Source of the DNA: Pseudomonas palleroniana
Lineage (GTDB): Bacteria; Pseudomonadota; Gammaproteobacteria; Pseudomonadales; Pseudomonadaceae
Assembly: GCF_003031675.1 (NCBI RefSeq)
Contig: NZ_PYWX01000091.1
Coordinates: 41,810 to 105,809, forward strand
Reading direction: 5' to 3'
Length of the DNA: 64,000 bases
A program made the translations under genes and the position numbers. Below, in pieces: positions 49,514 through 58,722 of the stretch (positions within the stretch are counted from its first letter, which is position 1; each line of letters opens with the position of its first letter). The notes beneath the pieces are model-generated. The model was not told the origin of the DNA. It saw nothing but the letters and a program-made list of their open reading frames with translations, and did not search any database.

Positions 49514-49939
49514 TCAGTGTCGACCAAGGTCTGAGCGCGACTTGGTGTCGCGGGGTGGCAGGGTCTTCTGGCGCAGAATATAGATCGTTACCAGCACCGC
49601 GCTGGTCAGCATGAATCCACGTGCCCAGGGCAAAGGGACGAGGTAGCAGGAAAAACCGATGCTCAGCCACATCAAGCCGATGGCGTAGACCTTGCCCTTG
49701 AGCGGAATGCCATTGCCGTCCAGGTAGTCACGAATCCATGGGCCCAGGCGCGGGTGTTCCACCAGCCACTGATAGAAACGCGGGGAGCTTCGGGCGAAGC
49801 AGGCGGCGGCGAGGAGCAGGAAGGGGGTGGTCGGCAACACCGGAAGGAAGATACCGATCACTCCCAGCGCTACGCTGAGCCAGCCGATGGCCAGCAGTGC
49901 GTAGCGCAGGAGCAGCGAGCGATTGCCCATGGGGGGCAT
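49514..49939 (-). CDS. YbaN (DUF454) family membrane protein
   Basis: The 141-residue protein has the DUF454 signature IGWLSVALGVIGIFLPVLPTTPFLLLAAACFARSSPRF near residue 16 and three to four hydrophobic segments, with a polar C-terminus. E. coli YbaN has no settled function. Starting codon choice is uncertain among ATG at 49939, ATG at 49930 and a TTG upstream. It lies 73 bases upstream of the sensor kinase on the same strand. Confidence 0.85.
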   Translation of the reverse strand: MPPMGNRSLLLRYALLAIGWLSVALGVIGIFLPVLPTTPFLLLAAACFARSSPRFYQWLVEHPRLGPWIRDYLDGNGIPLKGKVYAIGLMWLSIGFSCYLVPLPWARGFMLTSAVLVTIYILRQKTLPPRDTKSRSDLGRH

Positions 49940-49950
49940 GGGCAAACGAC

Positions 49951-50538
49951 TCAGTGGTGACGTGGCTTGAGGATCGCCGGTTTTTCGTCAGGCGCGTTGC
50001 ACAGCAGGTACAGGGCGGTCAGGGCTTCCGGGATCTGTACGATCATGTCGTCCATCAGGTTGGCGTCGGCGGCGATATCGGAAAACTCGGCTTCTTCTTC
50101 AAACAGCCCGGAACCGACCATGATCGGCAGCAGCATTTCGCTGACTTCTTCCTCGGCGGTCTCGAACCATGCGGCTTCGCGCAGGAACACGCCTTCCATG
50201 AACCCGATGCACCAGCCGCGCAGGTCGGAGTCATCCGGCTCATCGCCCAGGTCCAGGTCGCATGGCAGCTCGAACTCTTCGTCGGAGGCCAGTTGGCGGC
50301 TGATGTGGGCCTTGAGGGCGATCAGCGTGGATTCGATTTCCTCGCGTTGGGCGGCATCCTTGTAGTGCGGCTCTTCGGCGAACAGCGCGTCGATCCATTC
50401 ACGGTCAGGCACGACATCGGCGCAGATCGACAGGGCGGTCAGGTAACCGTGGGCGGCCACGTAGTCCAGCGCCTCGTCATGCAGCTCATCGGCGTCGAGG
50501 AAGGCTTGCAGGCGGGTTAGTTGCTCAGCGAAGGACAT
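49951..50538 (-). CDS. UPF0149 (YecA/YgfB) family protein
   Basis: The 195-residue acidic, all-helical protein has the family's RGWCIGFMEGVFLREAAWF near 107 and a very acidic segment around 120-160 (AEEEVSEMLL, EEEAEFSDIAAD). YecA/YgfB proteins are cytosolic; in P. aeruginosa a YgfB homologue affects ampDh3 and beta-lactam resistance. That link is for a different gene and is not implied here. Start ATG at 50538; it lies 11 bases before the YbaN gene and is probably co-transcribed. Confidence 0.85.
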   Translation of the reverse strand: MSFAEQLTRLQAFLDADELHDEALDYVAAHGYLTALSICADVVPDREWIDALFAEEPHYKDAAQREEIESTLIALKAHISRQLASDEEFELPCDLDLGDEPDDSDLRGWCIGFMEGVFLREAAWFETAEEEVSEMLLPIMVGSGLFEEEAEFSDIAADANLMDDMIVQIPEALTALYLLCNAPDEKPAILKPRHH

Positions 50539-50825
50539 TGAAGGACTACCTTGGGAATAAACGATGCTGAATTCTAGGCTTTCTTGAGCGCCCAGGCCAG
50601 CCGCAACGCCACATTTACCGGGTTTGGCTGCCGGGGTAGAGCGACGGGACTATTCGTCAGACGCCCCCTTTGCCGGATAACGCTCGGGTATACTGCCGCG
50701 TTTTGTGATGCCCCGCAGGCCAAGCGCCCCTCCGAGAAAACTTCGCTTACGGATTATTTTCCGTGAAATCGTCTTTTCTCGGCCAGCCTGTACAGAGGGA
50801 TTTCGGCACTATTTTGGAGTTTTAC

Positions 50826-52952
50826 ATGCTCGAGCAGGCTCAACGCGTCCTCAAGGACATCTTCGGCTACGAAAGTTTTCGTGGCCGCCAGGGTGCGATC
50901 ATTGAGCGCGTGGCCAGTGGCGGCGACGCCCTGGTGCTGATGCCTACCGGTGGCGGCAAATCATTGTGCTTCCAGGTGCCGGCCTTGTTGCGCAACGGCC
51001 TGGCGGTGGTGGTGTCGCCGTTGATCGCCTTGATGGATGACCAGGTCGCCACGCTCGAAGAACTCGGCGTCGCCGCCGCGTCCTTGAACTCCACCCTCAG
51101 CGCCGAACAGCAGCGCGACCTGGCGGCTCGTATCCGGCGTGGCGAAGTGAAGATGCTCTACCTGGCTCCCGAGCGGCTGGTGCAGCCGCGCATGCTGGCC
51201 TTCCTGCAGAGCCTGGAAATTGCCCTGTTCGCCATCGATGAAGCTCACTGCGTGTCGCAATGGGGTCATGATTTTCGCCGTGAATATTTGCAGCTGGGCC
51301 AATTGGCCGAGCTGTTCCCCGACGTGCCGCGTATCGCCCTGACCGCCACCGCCGACAAACGTACCCGCGAAGAAATCGTCGAGCGTCTGCACCTGCAGAA
51401 CGCCGAGCGTTTCCTGTCGAGTTTTGATCGGCCGAATATTTTCTACCGCATCGTGCCCAAGGAGCAGCCGCGCAAACAACTGCTGGCATTCCTGTCCGAA
51501 CGGCGCAGCGATGCGGGCATTGTCTACTGTTTGTCGCGCAAAAAAGTCGATGAGGTGGCGGCGTTCCTGTGTGAGCAAGGCTACCCGGCGCTGCCGTACC
51601 ACGCCGGCCTGCCCAACGATTTGCGGGCCTACCACCAGAAGCGCTTCCTCAACGAGGAAGGCCTGATCATGGTGGCAACCATCGCGTTCGGCATGGGCAT
51701 CGACAAATCCAACGTGCGTTTCGTGGCTCATATGGACCTGCCCAAATCCCTCGAGGCGTATTACCAGGAAACCGGTCGTGCCGGCCGTGATGGCCTGCCG
51801 GCGGATGCCTGGATGGCCTACGGTCTGCAAGATGTGGTGATGCTCAAGCAGATGCTGCAGAACTCCGAAGGCGATGAGCGCCACAAGCGCCTGGAGCAGC
51901 ACAAGCTCGACGCCATGCTGTCGCTGTGTGAAGAGACCCGCTGCCGCCGCCAGACGCTGCTCGCCTATTTCGACGAAGACATGCCGCAGCCGTGCGGCCA
52001 TTGCGACAATTGCGTGGATGGGGTGCAGACCTGGGATGCCACCGAGCCGGCGCGTCAGGGCCTGTCCGCCATCTACCGTACCGGCCAGCGTTATGGCGTG
52101 GGCCATCTTGTGGATGTATTGCTGGGTAAGGACAACGAAAAGATACGCAGCTTCGGGCACGAGAAACTCTCGGTCTACGGTGTCGGCAAGGCCCGCGCCG
52201 AAGGCGAGTGGCGTTCGTTGTTTCGTCAGATGGTTGCGCGTGGCCTGGTGGATATCGACATTGAAGGTTTCGGCGGCCTGCGTTTGAACGACAGCTGCCG
52301 GCCGTTGCTCAAGGGCGAAGTGAGCCTGGAGCTGCGTCGCGACCTCAAGCCGCAGGCCACCGCCAAGAGCAGTACCAGCCAGGCCAGCCAACTGGTGCGT
52401 GGCGAGGAGCGCGAGCAATGGGAAGCCTTGCGTACCCTGCGCCGCAAACTGGCGCAGGAACACAGCGTGCCGCCTTATGTCATTTTCCCCGACTCCACGT
52501 TGCTGGAAATGCTGCGTGAGCAACCCACCACCCTGGCCGAAATGGCGAGGGTCAGCGGCGTCGGTGCGCGCAAGCTGGAACGTTATGGCCAGGCTTTCCT
52601 GGAAGTGCTCGGTGGCGAGGCCGAAGCGCCGAAGGAAGTCACCGATATTCGTCATGAGCTGATCAGCCTGGCCCGTGCCGGGATGACCCCGATTCAGATC
52701 GCCGGGCAGTTGCAGTGTTCGGAAAAGAACGTCTATACCTTGCTCGCCGAGTCCATTGGCAAGCAGCAATTGTCCTTGGAGCAGGCCCTTGATTTGCCGG
52801 AAGATTTACTCGGTGAAATCCAGGATGCGTTCCTGGACGGTGAGGGCGAGTTGCCATCGGTTGCTGAAATTGCGCCGCTGTTTATCGGGCGTGTACCGGA
52901 GGGTGTTCTGTACTGTGTGCGTGCCGCTTTGCAGTCTGAATTCGAGATTTAG
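50826..52952 (+). CDS. recQ: ATP-dependent DNA helicase RecQ
   Basis: RecQ unwinds DNA 3' to 5' in recombination and repair. The 708 residues show the P-loop MPTGGGKSLCF (39-49), the DEAH box IDEAHCVSQWGHDFR near 137, ARIPRI-like helicase motifs to FDRPNIFYR, the zinc cysteines (CRRQ...CGHCDNC, about 372-396), an HRDC domain (about 532-610) and a C-terminal extension of about 100 residues with a helix-turn-helix look. E. coli RecQ (609) lacks this extension. ATG at 50826 with GGAG upstream; the longer open frame is not favoured. Confidence 0.95.
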   Translation: MLEQAQRVLKDIFGYESFRGRQGAIIERVASGGDALVLMPTGGGKSLCFQVPALLRNGLAVVVSPLIALMDDQVATLEELGVAAASLNSTLSAEQQRDLAARIRRGEVKMLYLAPERLVQPRMLAFLQSLEIALFAIDEAHCVSQWGHDFRREYLQLGQLAELFPDVPRIALTATADKRTREEIVERLHLQNAERFLSSFDRPNIFYRIVPKEQPRKQLLAFLSERRSDAGIVYCLSRKKVDEVAAFLCEQGYPALPYHAGLPNDLRAYHQKRFLNEEGLIMVATIAFGMGIDKSNVRFVAHMDLPKSLEAYYQETGRAGRDGLPADAWMAYGLQDVVMLKQMLQNSEGDERHKRLEQHKLDAMLSLCEETRCRRQTLLAYFDEDMPQPCGHCDNCVDGVQTWDATEPARQGLSAIYRTGQRYGVGHLVDVLLGKDNEKIRSFGHEKLSVYGVGKARAEGEWRSLFRQMVARGLVDIDIEGFGGLRLNDSCRPLLKGEVSLELRRDLKPQATAKSSTSQASQLVRGEEREQWEALRTLRRKLAQEHSVPPYVIFPDSTLLEMLREQPTTLAEMARVSGVGARKLERYGQAFLEVLGGEAEAPKEVTDIRHELISLARAGMTPIQIAGQLQCSEKNVYTLLAESIGKQQLSLEQALDLPEDLLGEIQDAFLDGEGELPSVAEIAPLFIGRVPEGVLYCVRAALQSEFEI

Positions 52953-53073
52953 TGTGCCAATTGCGACAATGTAACGAATCAGTACATAGCGAGGCTTGCC
53001 TACTGGCATGGCTCATGCTTAGCTGACTAATAATTAGCCACACTTTATTTTCAGTCTAAATCATGAGTTTTTT

Positions 53074-53508
53074 ATGCCGTTAACCGATCAACACCGTTTT
53101 GGCATGCAGTTGGCGCAAATGTCCCGAGGTTGGCGCGCCGAACTGGACCGTCGCCTGGCGGGGCTGGGCTTGTCCCAGGCGCGTTGGCTGGTGCTGTTGC
53201 ACCTGGCCCGTTTTGAAGAAGCTCCCACCCAGCGTGAGCTGGCACAGAGCGTCGGGGTAGAAGGACCGACCCTGGCGCGCCTGCTCGACAGCCTGGAAAG
53301 CCAGGGCCTGGTCCAGCGCCAGGCGGTGCTGGAAGACCGCCGCGCCAAGCGCATCTTGTTGTGCGATAGCGCCCGGCCGCTGATCGATCAGATCGAAACC
53401 ATCGCCACGGCCTTGCGCCATGAACTGTTTGTGGGCGTGGATGAAGAGGACATGCGCGTGTGCATGCGTGTACATGGGCACATCCTGGCGAACCTGGAAA
53501 AGTCCTGA
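53074..53508 (+). CDS. MarR/SlyA-like transcriptional regulator
   Basis: The 144-residue protein shows the MarR fold: MQLAQMSRGWRAELDRRLAGLGLSQARWLVL, recognition region QRELAQSVGVEGPTLARLLDSLE and wing VLEDRRAKRILL. It resembles SlyA-type global regulators in length and motif spacing. It follows recQ by 121 bases, as the MarR gene PA3341 lies near recQ in P. aeruginosa. Its promoter region contains TTAGCTGACTAATAATTAGC-like AT-rich repeats. Effector and targets are unknown. Confidence 0.87.
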   Translation: MPLTDQHRFGMQLAQMSRGWRAELDRRLAGLGLSQARWLVLLHLARFEEAPTQRELAQSVGVEGPTLARLLDSLESQGLVQRQAVLEDRRAKRILLCDSARPLIDQIETIATALRHELFVGVDEEDMRVCMRVHGHILANLEKS

Positions 53509-53514
53509 CCCGGC

Positions 53515-53822
53515 TGTAGTGAGCGGGCTTGCTCTATTCCAGTCAGTTAAGCGATAGAACGGACGATGAATAACTTGTGGGAGGGGGCTTGCTCCCGATG
53601 AGGGTGTGCCAGTCAGCAGTTTATCGACTGACCCACCGCTATCGGGAGCAAGCCCCCTCCCACAGTGACAGCGTTAAGCCTTAACTGACTGGCATTAGGG
53701 CGTGCCCCGCGCTGGGTGGCGCAGTCGCCCCAACACGACCGCTGCGGTGTTGCAGTGAGATCGAGGTGCCTGGGGATGGGGCCGCTGCGCAGCCCAGCGC
53801 GGGGCAAGCCCGCTCACTACAC
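53515..53822. repeat. Nested intergenic repeats: long inverted repeat split by a REPIN
   Basis: The left end TGTAGTGAGCGGGCTTGC (53515-53532) and the rest (about 53703-53822) form a second copy of the repeat at 7494-7628, broken by about 170 bases. The insert is bounded by a perfect 13-base inverted repeat (CCAGTCAGTTAAG at 53539 and its complement at 53680) and contains a REPIN (24-base arms at 53576-53599 and 53641-53664). No gene is seen in the interval. Confidence 0.8.
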
Positions 53823-53824
53823 GG

Positions 53825-56017
53825 CTAGAAGGTCTGCCCCAGGTTCAGGTACACCGCCTGCTGTTTGTCATCATTGAACCCATAGCTGAAATTCAGCGGC
53901 CCCAGCGGTGTATCAAACCCGAGGAAAACGCTCGCGGCGTTGATGTATCCGCTGTCGAACTGGTTGTCGTTGTTCCACGCCCGCCCGCGTTCCACTGACG
54001 CGCCGAGGTACAGCGGGAAGTCCAGCGGCAGGTACGAGCGCGGCGTCAGGCGGCGGAAGTAGACTGCACGCATCAGGGCGATGTTCTGGCCCGAGATAGC
54101 ATCCTCGCGAAAGCCCGACAGTTGTCGTGCGCCACCGAGCAGGAAGCTGGAAATCACTACATCGGATTTATCCAGGGTGCGTCCATAACGCCCACCCAGT
54201 ATCAGCGTGTCCGGGCCGTGGCTCATGGCTTTGTCCAGCTTGAATTCCCATTGGCGGTAGCGTTGGTCCGAGCCCAGGCCGGGCTCGAATTCGCGGATGG
54301 CCAGGCCGATGTCTTCGCCGGAGTGGGGGAAGTACACGTTATCCAGGGAGTCGAACGAGTACTTCAGTTCATAGAAGCCTTCGCTGAAACTTACGCTCGG
54401 CAGGTCGCGGTCACCGATGCGCACGTCCGCCTTGCCCCAGGCTTCCCCGACGCCGAAGCGGATCTCGCCGCTGTTGCCGATCTGCCGCCCTACGTTCAGG
54501 CCGAAACCGTAACGCTCCAGGCGATATTCGGAGATGGGGTCGTTGTCCAGAATCAGTTCAACGTTCTGCGCCTGGGCCCTGACATAAGGCGCGATGAAAT
54601 ACCGTGAGCCGGTGTCCATTGGCTGGTAGAACTCGCTGTACAACTCTTGGCGATCGCCGATCTGTAGCCGTGTCAGCCATTCGGCGCCAAGCCGGTTGAT
54701 GCCATTCATGCGGTAGCTGGCGCCGAGGTTGAAGGCACTGTCACCGCGCAGGTCATCCGACAGGTTCAAGCCCAGGCGCAGGTAGTCGGTGCCGCTGCGC
54801 TTGCCCCGTGCGCTGATCACCAGGGTGTTGTCGTGACCTTTCTTGACCACGCGGTACTGCACCTGCTCGAAGTAGTCCAGGCCGTACAAAGTGCCCATGT
54901 CCGCTTGCAGGCGACCCAGGTTCAGCGGTTCACCCAAGGCTTGGCGGATGTAGTAGCGAATCACGTCATCGCTGATTTTCGAGTCGTTCTCCACTTGGAT
55001 CGCGGTGATGATCGGCGTGCGTTCGCCCGGTGTGCGGGCACTCACCAGTTGCGGGTCCACGGGCGCTGCGGGGCGCAGGTGGGCCAGACGGACGTCGAGG
55101 GCACGAGTGGCGCGGTAGCCGGCATCGATCATGTCCCTGGCGCGACCGAAATCCGTCACCCCGTAGGCCGCCAGCGGCGGCTGGATCAGTACATCCTTGG
55201 GATGCAGGGCCTTGAGTTGCTCTTCGGAGTTTCGCCGAGTCATCAGCGTGATGGATTGGTTGAGTACATCTACCACCGTCGCCAGTTGCTTGCGTGAGCG
55301 TAGCGGGGTGCCAATGTCCACCACGATGGCAATGTCGACGCCCATTTCTCGCGCCACATCCAGCGGGATGTTGTCGGTCATGCCGCCGTCCACCAGCAGC
55401 CGGCCGTCCAGTTCCACGGGGGCGAACACCGCAGGGATCGACATGCTGGCGCGTATCACCTGGGGCAGGTGGCCTTTGTTGAACACCACTTTCTCGCCGG
55501 TGGTGATGTCGGTGGCCACGGCACGGAAAGGAATGGGCAGTTTGTCGAAATTGCGGATGTTGCTGGTGTGGGCAAACATGCTTTCCAGCAACAACGCCAG
55601 GTTCTGGCCCTGGATCACGCCCAGTGGCAGGCCAAGGCTGCCGTCGTCGCGAAAACTGAGCTTCTGCTTGACCAGGAAGTCGCGATCATCCTGTTTGCGG
55701 CGAAACGGCACATCTTCCCGTGGGGGTGCATCGGACAGTGCCTGTTGCCAATCGATATCGAGCGCGAGTTTTTCCAGCTCATCGATTTTATAGCCTGATG
55801 CGTAAAGCCCACCAATCACTGCGCCCATGCTGGTGCCGGCAATCGCATCGATCTGGATACCCTGCTCCTCCAATGCCTTGAGCACGCCGATATGCGCCAG
55901 GCCACGGGCGGCACCGCCGGACAACACCAGGCCGATCTTGGGGCGGGGCGTCTCAACGGCGTTGGCGAGGAGGGGGAGCAGACATAGAAACAGACAAGAC
56001 AGCAGGCGGCGCATCAT
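53825..56017 (-). CDS. plpD: Patatin-like phospholipase with outer-membrane barrel (PlpD type)
   Basis: The 730-residue protein fits PlpD (PA3339, type Vd secretion): signal peptide (RRLLSCLFLCLLPLLANA), an N-terminal patatin domain with oxyanion loop SGGAARG near 33, the catalytic serine in GTSMG (S63) and aspartate in DGGMTDNIP near 209, one POTRA-like segment near 335-400, and a 16-strand barrel ending in phenylalanine (LNLGQTF). PlpD has lipase activity on phospholipids. Start ATG at 56017; a TTG three codons upstream is open. Position near recQ/MarR matches the P. aeruginosa order. Confidence 0.92.
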   Translation of the reverse strand: MMRRLLSCLFLCLLPLLANAVETPRPKIGLVLSGGAARGLAHIGVLKALEEQGIQIDAIAGTSMGAVIGGLYASGYKIDELEKLALDIDWQQALSDAPPREDVPFRRKQDDRDFLVKQKLSFRDDGSLGLPLGVIQGQNLALLLESMFAHTSNIRNFDKLPIPFRAVATDITTGEKVVFNKGHLPQVIRASMSIPAVFAPVELDGRLLVDGGMTDNIPLDVAREMGVDIAIVVDIGTPLRSRKQLATVVDVLNQSITLMTRRNSEEQLKALHPKDVLIQPPLAAYGVTDFGRARDMIDAGYRATRALDVRLAHLRPAAPVDPQLVSARTPGERTPIITAIQVENDSKISDDVIRYYIRQALGEPLNLGRLQADMGTLYGLDYFEQVQYRVVKKGHDNTLVISARGKRSGTDYLRLGLNLSDDLRGDSAFNLGASYRMNGINRLGAEWLTRLQIGDRQELYSEFYQPMDTGSRYFIAPYVRAQAQNVELILDNDPISEYRLERYGFGLNVGRQIGNSGEIRFGVGEAWGKADVRIGDRDLPSVSFSEGFYELKYSFDSLDNVYFPHSGEDIGLAIREFEPGLGSDQRYRQWEFKLDKAMSHGPDTLILGGRYGRTLDKSDVVISSFLLGGARQLSGFREDAISGQNIALMRAVYFRRLTPRSYLPLDFPLYLGASVERGRAWNNDNQFDSGYINAASVFLGFDTPLGPLNFSYGFNDDKQQAVYLNLGQTF

Positions 56018-56098
56018 GAATCTCAAGGCTGGGCGATAAAGGTCGGTATTATAGCCACTCGATCTTCCGAGCCCGTTACGTCAGGAACCTCTCAAATT

Positions 56099-56386
56099 AT
56101 GTCTGCAAGCAAACCCGAGATCGTCATCACCTATTGCACCCAGTGTCAGTGGCTGTTGCGCGCGGCATGGCTGGCCCAGGAGTTGTTGAGCACCTTCGCC
56201 GACGACCTGGGGCGTGTGGTGCTGGAGCCGGCCACCGGCGGCGTTTTTCGCATCACCTGTGAGGGCGTGCAGATCTGGGAGCGCAAGGTGGATGGCGGCT
56301 TCCCGGAGGCCAAGGTACTCAAGCAGCGCGTACGCGACCAGATCGACCCACAGCGCGACCTGGGCCATAACGATCGGGCATCCTGA
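56099..56386 (+). CDS. SelT/SelW/SelH (Rdx) family protein
   Basis: The 95-residue protein has the thioredoxin-like Rdx motif YCTQCQWLLRAAWLAQELL with CXXC at residues 13-16 and the typical C-terminal FPEAKVLKQRVRDQ. It is the bacterial counterpart of selenoproteins W/T, here with cysteine in place of selenocysteine. Redox role is inferred. It is divergent from plpD, with only 81 bases between the two starts. Confidence 0.87.
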   Translation: MSASKPEIVITYCTQCQWLLRAAWLAQELLSTFADDLGRVVLEPATGGVFRITCEGVQIWERKVDGGFPEAKVLKQRVRDQIDPQRDLGHNDRAS

Positions 56387-56433
56387 ATACCGAGGTCACC
56401 GCCACCTACGAACGGTGACCCCGCGTGGCGCTG

Positions 56434-56718
56434 CTATTTGGCAGCCATTTTGTTCTTGATGAAACCGATGATAAACGTCAGCACCAGGCCGCCGAAGCCA
56501 CTCCCGACGATGTTGCTGCCGAGCGCCGCGACGTTCAGCGCGTCGCCTGCCGGGGCACCAAGCAGCCAGGAGAGCAACTGGCCTAGTACCAGCCCGCCCA
56601 AGCCGCCAACCATTGAGTTGAGCCCGGTACTGCCCAGGCTCTGGTGGGTCATGCCGGCCAGGTTGCCGCCGATGGCACCGCTGATGATCTGAACCAATAA
56701 ACTGATGAACATTTCCAT
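56434..56718 (-). CDS. Glycine-zipper small membrane protein (94 aa)
   Basis: The 94 residues are hydrophobic and glycine-rich: IISGAIGGNLAGM near 10, then GLGGLVLGQLLSWLLGAPAG near 36, and a C-terminal membrane segment FGGLVLTFIIGFIKNKMAAK. The pattern of small residues is like a glycine zipper of YeaQ-like or transglycosylase-associated proteins. The frame continues upstream but the ATG at 56718, preceded by AGGGG, gives the protein. Function unknown; inner membrane likely. Confidence 0.75.
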   Translation of the reverse strand: MEMFISLLVQIISGAIGGNLAGMTHQSLGSTGLNSMVGGLGGLVLGQLLSWLLGAPAGDALNVAALGSNIVGSGFGGLVLTFIIGFIKNKMAAK

Positions 56719-56850
56719 GGTGAAACCCCTGCATCGCGTAAAGGGAGTGACCACTCGCGTGCAGCAACTTCAGAAACGGCCATGGCTGTCGTCGAGGTGT
56801 CTTTTATCCGTTGAACGACTACCGACTGTTGCGGATGTTTGAAGTATAGA

Positions 56851-57735
56851 TCAGGCCGTAGCCGCGGGCTGCTTGGCCTGGCTGGCGCTGCCCATCAAGC
56901 CGGAGAGCACGATGGCGGCGATGATCAGCGCACCGCCCAGCAGCATGCGCAGCGTTGGGGTCTCGGCAAACAGCAACCAGGCCACGGTGATGCCGTAGAC
57001 CGGCTCCATGGCGAATACCACCGAGGCGGTGCGCGCCTTGATGACGGCGAGGCTGGCGACGAACAGGCTGTGGGCCAGGCCGGTACAGAACACGCCCAGC
57101 AGTCCGATCCAGAGCCAGTCGATGGCTCGCACATCCGCCAGCCCTGGCGCGGCCACGGGCAACAGGCAGGCGGCTACCACCATGTTTTGGCACAGCGCCG
57201 CCTGTACCGCAGGAATCCGCCCGGAACTGGCGCGGTTGTTCAGTGACAAGAGGGAAAACAGCAGGCCGGAGGCAATGCCCCACAGCAACCCGCCGGTGGC
57301 TTCGCTGGCGAGGTTGAAGTCCGGCGTCACCAGCACCAGGCCAACGCTGACCAGCGCGACCAGCAGCCATTCACTGGGGCGAATGCGCTCGCGGAAGATC
57401 AACCCTTCGAGGATCACTGTAAACGCCGGGAATGCGGTAAACCCCAAGGTCGCCACGGCGACCCCCGCCACCTTGACCGCCATGAAAAAGGTCACCCAAT
57501 GCGCCGCCAGCAGCACGCCGCTGACCAGCAAGCGACGCCAGTCGCGCAGCTCCAGGCTTTTCCAGGCCGTGTTGCTGGCAAGCCGCGCGAAGAGGGCCAG
57601 GGCGATCACGGCAAACACGGCACGGCCAAACACGATGATGGCCGGCGAGGCGGCCGCCAGTTTGCCGAAAACACCGGTGAGGCCAAACATCAATGCGCCA
57701 ATATGCAGGGCGCCGAGGGCTGAGCGGGGAGTCAT
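56851..57735 (-). CDS. EamA (DMT) family transporter
   Basis: The 294-residue protein has ten hydrophobic segments in two EamA repeats, starting with LHIGALMFGLTGVFGKLAAASPAIIV and, in the second half, the FCTGLAHSLFVASLAVIKARTASV motif and MEPVYGITVAWLLFAE. DMT carriers export amino acids, drugs or other small metabolites. The frame extends upstream but the ATG at 57735 with AAAGGA upstream is taken. An AraC regulator gene lies 100 bases upstream on the same strand and probably controls it. Confidence 0.88.
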   Translation of the reverse strand: MTPRSALGALHIGALMFGLTGVFGKLAAASPAIIVFGRAVFAVIALALFARLASNTAWKSLELRDWRRLLVSGVLLAAHWVTFFMAVKVAGVAVATLGFTAFPAFTVILEGLIFRERIRPSEWLLVALVSVGLVLVTPDFNLASEATGGLLWGIASGLLFSLLSLNNRASSGRIPAVQAALCQNMVVAACLLPVAAPGLADVRAIDWLWIGLLGVFCTGLAHSLFVASLAVIKARTASVVFAMEPVYGITVAWLLFAETPTLRMLLGGALIIAAIVLSGLMGSASQAKQPAATA

Positions 57736-57835
57736 TGCGATCCTTTGAACCGACGGGTAACAGAAACGCAGTCTAGAGGGTTGCCCAGGGGGGCGTCTGT
57801 CGTGCGGCTCGCGATTTTTATCGCAAGGCTCTTCC

Positions 57836-58585
57836 CTAGGATGAGCGACGCAACCTGCCGGGCGATGCGCCGAACTCCCGCAGCATCGCGGCGGCAAACG
57901 CACTTTGTGAGCTGTAGCCGACGCAATCAGCGATTTCTCCGATAGGCAGCACGGTCTCGCGCAGCAGCTTCAACGCCTTCTGCAGGCGGCGGGTGCGAAT
58001 GTAGTCCATCGGCGTCTGCCCGCATTCGGCCATGAAGCGCGCATGCAGGCGCGCCACCGACAGCTCGGCAATTCGCGCAAGGTCCGCCACTTGCAGGGGA
58101 TGCGCGACGTGCCGCTCGATATGCGCATTGAACGCTGCATACGGCAGGCGCCGGCCAGGCAAGGGCTGGGCCTGCGGATGATTGAGGCTGGCGAGCAGCA
58201 ACACGGCGCCTTGCTGGACAATCAACGGGTCTTCCACTGGGCTGTGGGCCAGCCATTGCACCAACTGGTTTTGCCGGGCATCCAGCGCCAGGCGCGTCGG
58301 CTGATCCAGCAGGCGGCGACTGGCATCGGCGTGTTCGCCCAGAGATTGCAGCAGCCAGTGCTCAGTCGGCACATCCAGCACCAGGCAGCGGCTGCCGTCG
58401 CGACTGCCGCAGGCATGATGGGCGTTGAAGGGCAGCACCATCACGCTGCTTTTGTGCACCTGGCTGCCACGGCCATCCACCTCCAGGTCCAAATGCCCGG
58501 ACAGACCGAACACCAATTGCGCATGGTCATGGCTGTGGGCGAGGGGGGCTTCGACGTAGTGGCGCAGCGTGAGGGACGGTCTCAT
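57836..58585 (-). CDS. AraC family transcriptional regulator
   Basis: The 249-residue protein has an N-terminal cupin-like sensing domain (HSHDHAQLVFGLSGHLDLEV near 17) and the C-terminal double helix-turn-helix (ELSVARLHARFMAECGQTPMDYI and IADCVGYSSQSAFAAAML...GASPGRLRR). ATG at 58585 with GGAGACC upstream. It is transcribed in the same direction as the EamA gene, 100 bases before it, and may activate it. The ligand is unknown. Confidence 0.88.
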   Translation of the reverse strand: MRPSLTLRHYVEAPLAHSHDHAQLVFGLSGHLDLEVDGRGSQVHKSSVMVLPFNAHHACGSRDGSRCLVLDVPTEHWLLQSLGEHADASRRLLDQPTRLALDARQNQLVQWLAHSPVEDPLIVQQGAVLLLASLNHPQAQPLPGRRLPYAAFNAHIERHVAHPLQVADLARIAELSVARLHARFMAECGQTPMDYIRTRRLQKALKLLRETVLPIGEIADCVGYSSQSAFAAAMLREFGASPGRLRRSS

Positions 58586-58722
58586 CGCGGTCTCCAGAGC
58601 AACAAGTGCGCAGTCTACAACGCTTCGCAGGTGCCCGGCGCTGTCATCGCACTGACGCAAAGCTGTCATGGGCTATTAATCGCGAGGGCGCAAGCTCGCG
58701 AAAACACCGTCGAGGGATGCCC

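Noticed and set aside
52953..53073. MarR operator before the marR gene downstream of recQ
   Set aside because: AT-rich repeats of TTAGC are present, but no clear palindrome can be defined.
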